NCBI RefSeq assembly: GCF_003781945.1 | Contig: NZ_RJJW01000007.1 | Span: 62,001-126,000 of the forward strand | DNA length: 64,000 bases | Reading direction: 5' to 3' | From: Halorubrum sp. CSM-61 | Lineage (GTDB): Archaea; Halobacteriota; Halobacteria; Halobacteriales; Haloferacaceae | In this document: piece by piece, positions 61,767 to 64,000 of the stretch | How the letters are laid out: each line of letters begins with the position of its first letter | Numbering within the stretch: the stretch's first letter is position 1 | Program-made: the position numbers and the translations under genes | Notes under the pieces: generated by a model | The model's input: only the letters and a program-made list of their open reading frames with translations | Told to the model about the DNA's origin: nothing | Database searches by the model: none

Positions 61767-62165
61767 ATGACAGTCATCGTCATCAACATCAAAGAAGAGC
61801 GAATCGACTCCGAAGATCAATCCCCCTCAGACGTTCTTGAGTCACTCCTCATCCCCACCAAATCGCCGGACTATGATACTGTCGGTTCCGAATACGTCCA
61901 GAAACTCCTCCGTCAGCTTCCGTCCGACGCACTCAAAATCCGGCAATCAATTCACGAACCGGACTGGGGATTCGGAGAGCCCTGTCCCGTCTGTGGGACC
62001 GAAGCCCTGAGCGCCATGACGGTCAGGGAAGACATTTACAACTCGAGTCACGGCGAGTTCGAGTACGTCGAGACTGGCGACGCGAACGGTCCCGTCTTCT
62101 CGGTTATCTGCCCCGAGTGCCGGACGTACCTCTCGCACGTCCCATACCAAAATCTGACCACCTGA
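61767..62165 (+). CDS. small zinc-ribbon protein, 132 aa
   Basis: 132 residues from ATG 61767; the frame is open upstream to 61530 but that part overlaps the previous gene and is Ser/Arg-rich, unlike halophile proteins. N-terminal strand MTVIVINIKEERIDSED, helical middle, then CPVCGTEAL (C-x-x-C, residues about 73-76) and CPECRTYL near the C-terminus, a split zinc ribbon. It ends 3 bases before the GNAT gene. Function unknown. Confidence 0.6.
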   Translation: MTVIVINIKEERIDSEDQSPSDVLESLLIPTKSPDYDTVGSEYVQKLLRQLPSDALKIRQSIHEPDWGFGEPCPVCGTEALSAMTVREDIYNSSHGEFEYVETGDANGPVFSVICPECRTYLSHVPYQNLTT

Positions 62166-62168
62166 CCG

Positions 62169-62591
62169 ATGGCATCCATCGACACCGATCCCGATATTAC
62201 CGTCGGATACTCACGGCTCTCGCCAAACGCCGTGTGGTGCTTCTTCGACGAGATCGACGATGTCCCGAATCTGACCGCCGCCGAAGAACAGGGAGAGGCG
62301 TGGGAGGCCCTTCTCGACGGCGACCGCATCGGAACGGCAGTCGTCGGTACCGTCGGAACGTCGTTCCTGAGTCGAATCATCATCACACCGAACGCGCGAC
62401 GGATGAGCGTCGCGACCGCAATCTTCGACCGCCTCCAAGACGTGTATTGGTGCCTCCGCTGCCGCGTTCACAAGGATAATCAAGCTGGCATCAGGCTCGT
62501 CGAATCCACCGGATTCCACCGGAAACGGAAGGGTCGCTACGGCGAACTTTGGTGGTACGATACACAACTCAACAACGTCGACGACAAGTAA
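62169..62591 (+). CDS. GNAT-family N-acetyltransferase (probable)
   Basis: 140 residues. The central strand GTAVVGTVGTSFLSRIIITPNARRMSVATAIFDRL holds the acetyl-CoA loop in degenerate form (NARRMSVA in place of Q/RxxGxG/A). NQAGIRLVESTGFHRKRKGRYGELWWYDT matches the C-terminal GNAT pattern (N-x-x-x-I-x-L-y-e-k-x-GF). The substrate is not evident; some plasmid-borne GNATs are toxins or modify antimicrobials. Near-overlap with the previous gene indicates the same operon. Confidence 0.7.
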   Translation: MASIDTDPDITVGYSRLSPNAVWCFFDEIDDVPNLTAAEEQGEAWEALLDGDRIGTAVVGTVGTSFLSRIIITPNARRMSVATAIFDRLQDVYWCLRCRVHKDNQAGIRLVESTGFHRKRKGRYGELWWYDTQLNNVDDK

Positions 62592-62632
62592 CCCCTGGGT
62601 AGCTTTCTCCCGTCCCAGGACCGTGCAGACGT

Positions 62633-62863
62633 ATGAATCCAGAACTCGTCCATCCACGTGGGAACATCACGGCCGTACTCCCGCTGCTTGACCCAGCCCA
62701 GCAGCGCCGCTATCAAGACGCCCTCAAGCGACGGGCCCGCGGCCACCTTCCACAGCGGTTCGACGCTTGTGCCGGCCGCGACGAGGCTCGCACATACTAC
62801 GAGGGAAAGCCGACACCCCCATCCGGACGGCTAAGTGTGCCTCACCGTTACGGATACCGATGA
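62633..62863 (+). CDS. small hypothetical protein, 76 aa
   Basis: 76 residues, basic and Arg-rich (LLDPAQQRRYQDALKRRARGHLPQRFDACAG). Starts 41 bases after the GNAT gene. The basic composition is unusual in this acidic proteome, so it could bind nucleic acid or be a spurious frame. It overlaps the following frame by 29 bases. Confidence 0.4.
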   Translation: MNPELVHPRGNITAVLPLLDPAQQRRYQDALKRRARGHLPQRFDACAGRDEARTYYEGKPTPPSGRLSVPHRYGYR

Positions 62864-63071
62864 AACCCCCGTTGGGCTGGTACTCCCCACTTCCGCTCGA
62901 GACGCGTTTAGGGTACACTCTGAGGCGTTACAGAGGCCCCAGTCACTTATCCAGGGGGGTGACCATCACCTAGTTGGGGTTACCAACGTCTGTCCCGATT
63001 CCGTGTTTGCGCTGGGACCAACGAAGGAGACCACCAACGACTATAACTCGTCGCGATGTTTCGACAAGTAA
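62835..63071 (+). CDS. small hypothetical protein, 78 aa (weakly supported)
   Basis: From GTG 62835, 78 codons running to the ATG of the methyltransferase gene (one base before it). The translation looks coding-like (TVTDTDETPVGLVLPTSARDAFRVHSEALQRPQ) but no family or start signal supports it. It may be a short leader gene of the methyltransferase. Confidence 0.38.
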   Translation: MCLTVTDTDETPVGLVLPTSARDAFRVHSEALQRPQSLIQGGDHHLVGVTNVCPDSVFALGPTKETTNDYNSSRCFDK

Positions 63072-63812
63072 ATGCCGAACAATCTTGAAAATGAGTCAGC
63101 GGAAAAGTCATCCGCAGACTCAGAGGATATCGTACTCTCCTCGTATGTTGCGTATAATCGGAAGGTCTTTCCAAAAATAGTTGACCTCCACGTTGAGGAC
63201 GGGGCAACTATTGCTGACGTGACTTATGGACGCGGGAACTTCTGGACCGACGTGCCGGACGAGAAGTACAAAGTATACAAGACAGATATCGACCCTGAAA
63301 AATCACCAGATAGTGAAGAGGGAGTCGATTGCCGTGACCTCCCCTACGAAGATGGTGAAATCGACTGTGTAGTGCTAGACCCTCCCTATGCAGAAGGATT
63401 CTTCCGGCGAAATAAAGACCACCTTGCAGGGAATGGCTCACATTCCAATTTCCGATCGAATTACTCTACAGGTGATGTGCATACCGGGGGGTCGAAGTAT
63501 CACCAAGCAGTCTTAGACCTCTACTTTGAAGCGGGGAAGGAAGCCAAACGAGTACTTAATGATGACGGTGTGTTTGTGGTGAAAGTTGGAGATGAGGTGA
63601 GTTCAAACACTCAATACTTGACACACATCCAGATAACAAACTTTTACGAGAGAGAGCTGAGGTTCTACACGAAGGATTTGTTCGTCGTAGAACGTCACAA
63701 CAAACCCTCTGTTTCCGGAATGCACAATCAAGTTCACGCACGCAAGAACCACTCTTTCTTTATGGTCTATAAAATGGATGGAGAGCCACAGAATATCCTC
63801 GAAACAAGTTGA
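63072..63812 (+). CDS. small DNA methyltransferase (DPPY type)
   Basis: 246 residues. Motif IV DPPY is at residues 103-106 (VVLDPPYAEGFF), and an N-terminal SAM-binding-like strand with ATIADVTYGRGNFW (motif I-like, DxTxGxGxFW). HQAVLDLYFEAGKEAKRVLNDDGVFVVKVGDEV matches the later methylase helix-strand. Likely a type II-like amino-methyltransferase without a visible restriction partner, a common 'orphan' enzyme of haloarchaeal plasmids and viruses. AT-richer than the cluster preceding it, so it may be a recent arrival. Confidence 0.82.
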   Translation: MPNNLENESAEKSSADSEDIVLSSYVAYNRKVFPKIVDLHVEDGATIADVTYGRGNFWTDVPDEKYKVYKTDIDPEKSPDSEEGVDCRDLPYEDGEIDCVVLDPPYAEGFFRRNKDHLAGNGSHSNFRSNYSTGDVHTGGSKYHQAVLDLYFEAGKEAKRVLNDDGVFVVKVGDEVSSNTQYLTHIQITNFYERELRFYTKDLFVVERHNKPSVSGMHNQVHARKNHSFFMVYKMDGEPQNILETS

Positions 63813-63819
63813 AGACAGT

Positions 63820-64000
63820 TCAGCGGACCGTGAAGATCTCCATCCCGGTATCGAGGGGCATCGGGCTTACCGGGATCTGGAGTAAGTCGGTCACGTCCCC
63901 TCGTAGTGTTGCTTCCCCGTCGCTGGAATTACTCACTTCAGAGAACAACATCTTCCAAAGACGCGCATTGTCGTAGTCGTCAGAGTGCGATGGGATAAAC
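63820..64000 (-). CDS. C-terminal end of a minus-strand gene cut by the window edge
   Basis: The minus strand has an open frame from the right edge ending in TGA at 63820-63822, encoding 59 residues (FIPSHSDDYDNARLWKMLFS...DVTDLLQIPVSPMPLD...). The acidic composition is coding-like. The gene is convergent with the methyltransferase. No function can be given from this fragment. Confidence 0.5.
   Translation of the reverse strand, partial: FIPSHSDDYDNARLWKMLFSEVSNSSDGEATLRGDVTDLLQIPVSPMPLDTGMEIFTVR

Noticed and set aside
1-64000. CRISPR array or cas genes
   Set aside because: No evenly spaced direct repeats with unique spacers and no Cas-type proteins were seen.

Overview
The window is from a haloarchaeon (class Halobacteria). 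The proteins are very acidic, most genes are GC-rich, starts often lie about 25-35 bases downstream of TATA-like boxes (leaderless style), and typical haloarchaeal families are present (HalOD1 domain, PhiH1-type repressor, Lrp and DtxR regulators, ISH-type transposases). I cannot name the genus. No rRNA, tRNA or CRISPR array was seen.

Left part (1-23 kb) carries metabolic and metal-handling genes separated by insertion sequences. A DabA/DabB inorganic-carbon uptake pair (dabA runs off the left edge) is followed by a beta-carbonic-anhydrase-like protein without its catalytic Asp/Arg pair, an amidohydrolase and an Lrp regulator. After an IS4-like element comes a high-affinity Zn/Mn ABC transporter (znuA-C) with an MntR-like regulator. 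It is divergent from a four-gene haloarchaeal operon that ends in a short DtxR-type regulator, and the shared promoter region holds a perfect palindrome. A second, related IS element abuts the nitrous-oxide-reductase maturation genes nosL, a SafE-type membrane protein, nosD (with an N-terminal NosL-like domain), nosF and nosY. nosZ itself is absent from the window. An IS5-family element closes this part.

23-27.5 kb is a patch of small regulators and unknowns: a stand-alone HalOD1 protein, a PhiH1-like winged helix, a zinc ribbon, a TRAM protein and an ArsR-like winged helix.

27.6-58.3 kb is a large defence island built from modules of visibly different base composition. In order it holds: (1) a two-gene unit of a soluble acidic protein plus a 610-residue membrane protein; (2) an AddAB-like helicase/nuclease pair; (3) a helicase-methylase-ATPase set (SNF2 helicase with a coiled-coil zinc-ribbon partner, DUF499-type ATPase, DUF1156-type DNA methyltransferase), which I match from memory to the system type called Hma; (4) an AT-richer McrBC-like pair embedded inside that set; (5) a GmrSD-like DUF262/HNH endonuclease followed by a small unknown; and (6) an opposite-strand three-gene operon of McrB, McrC and an unknown 786-residue zinc-finger protein.

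58.5-64 kb is a tightly packed run of small plus-strand genes, as found on haloarchaeal plasmids and integrated elements. It contains a SWIM zinc-finger protein, several unknowns, two zinc-ribbon proteins, a GNAT acetyltransferase and a small DPPY-type DNA methyltransferase, and ends with the tail of a minus-strand gene at the right edge.

Functions are inferred from motifs read by eye. Defence roles rest on family resemblance and neighbourhood, not on tests.
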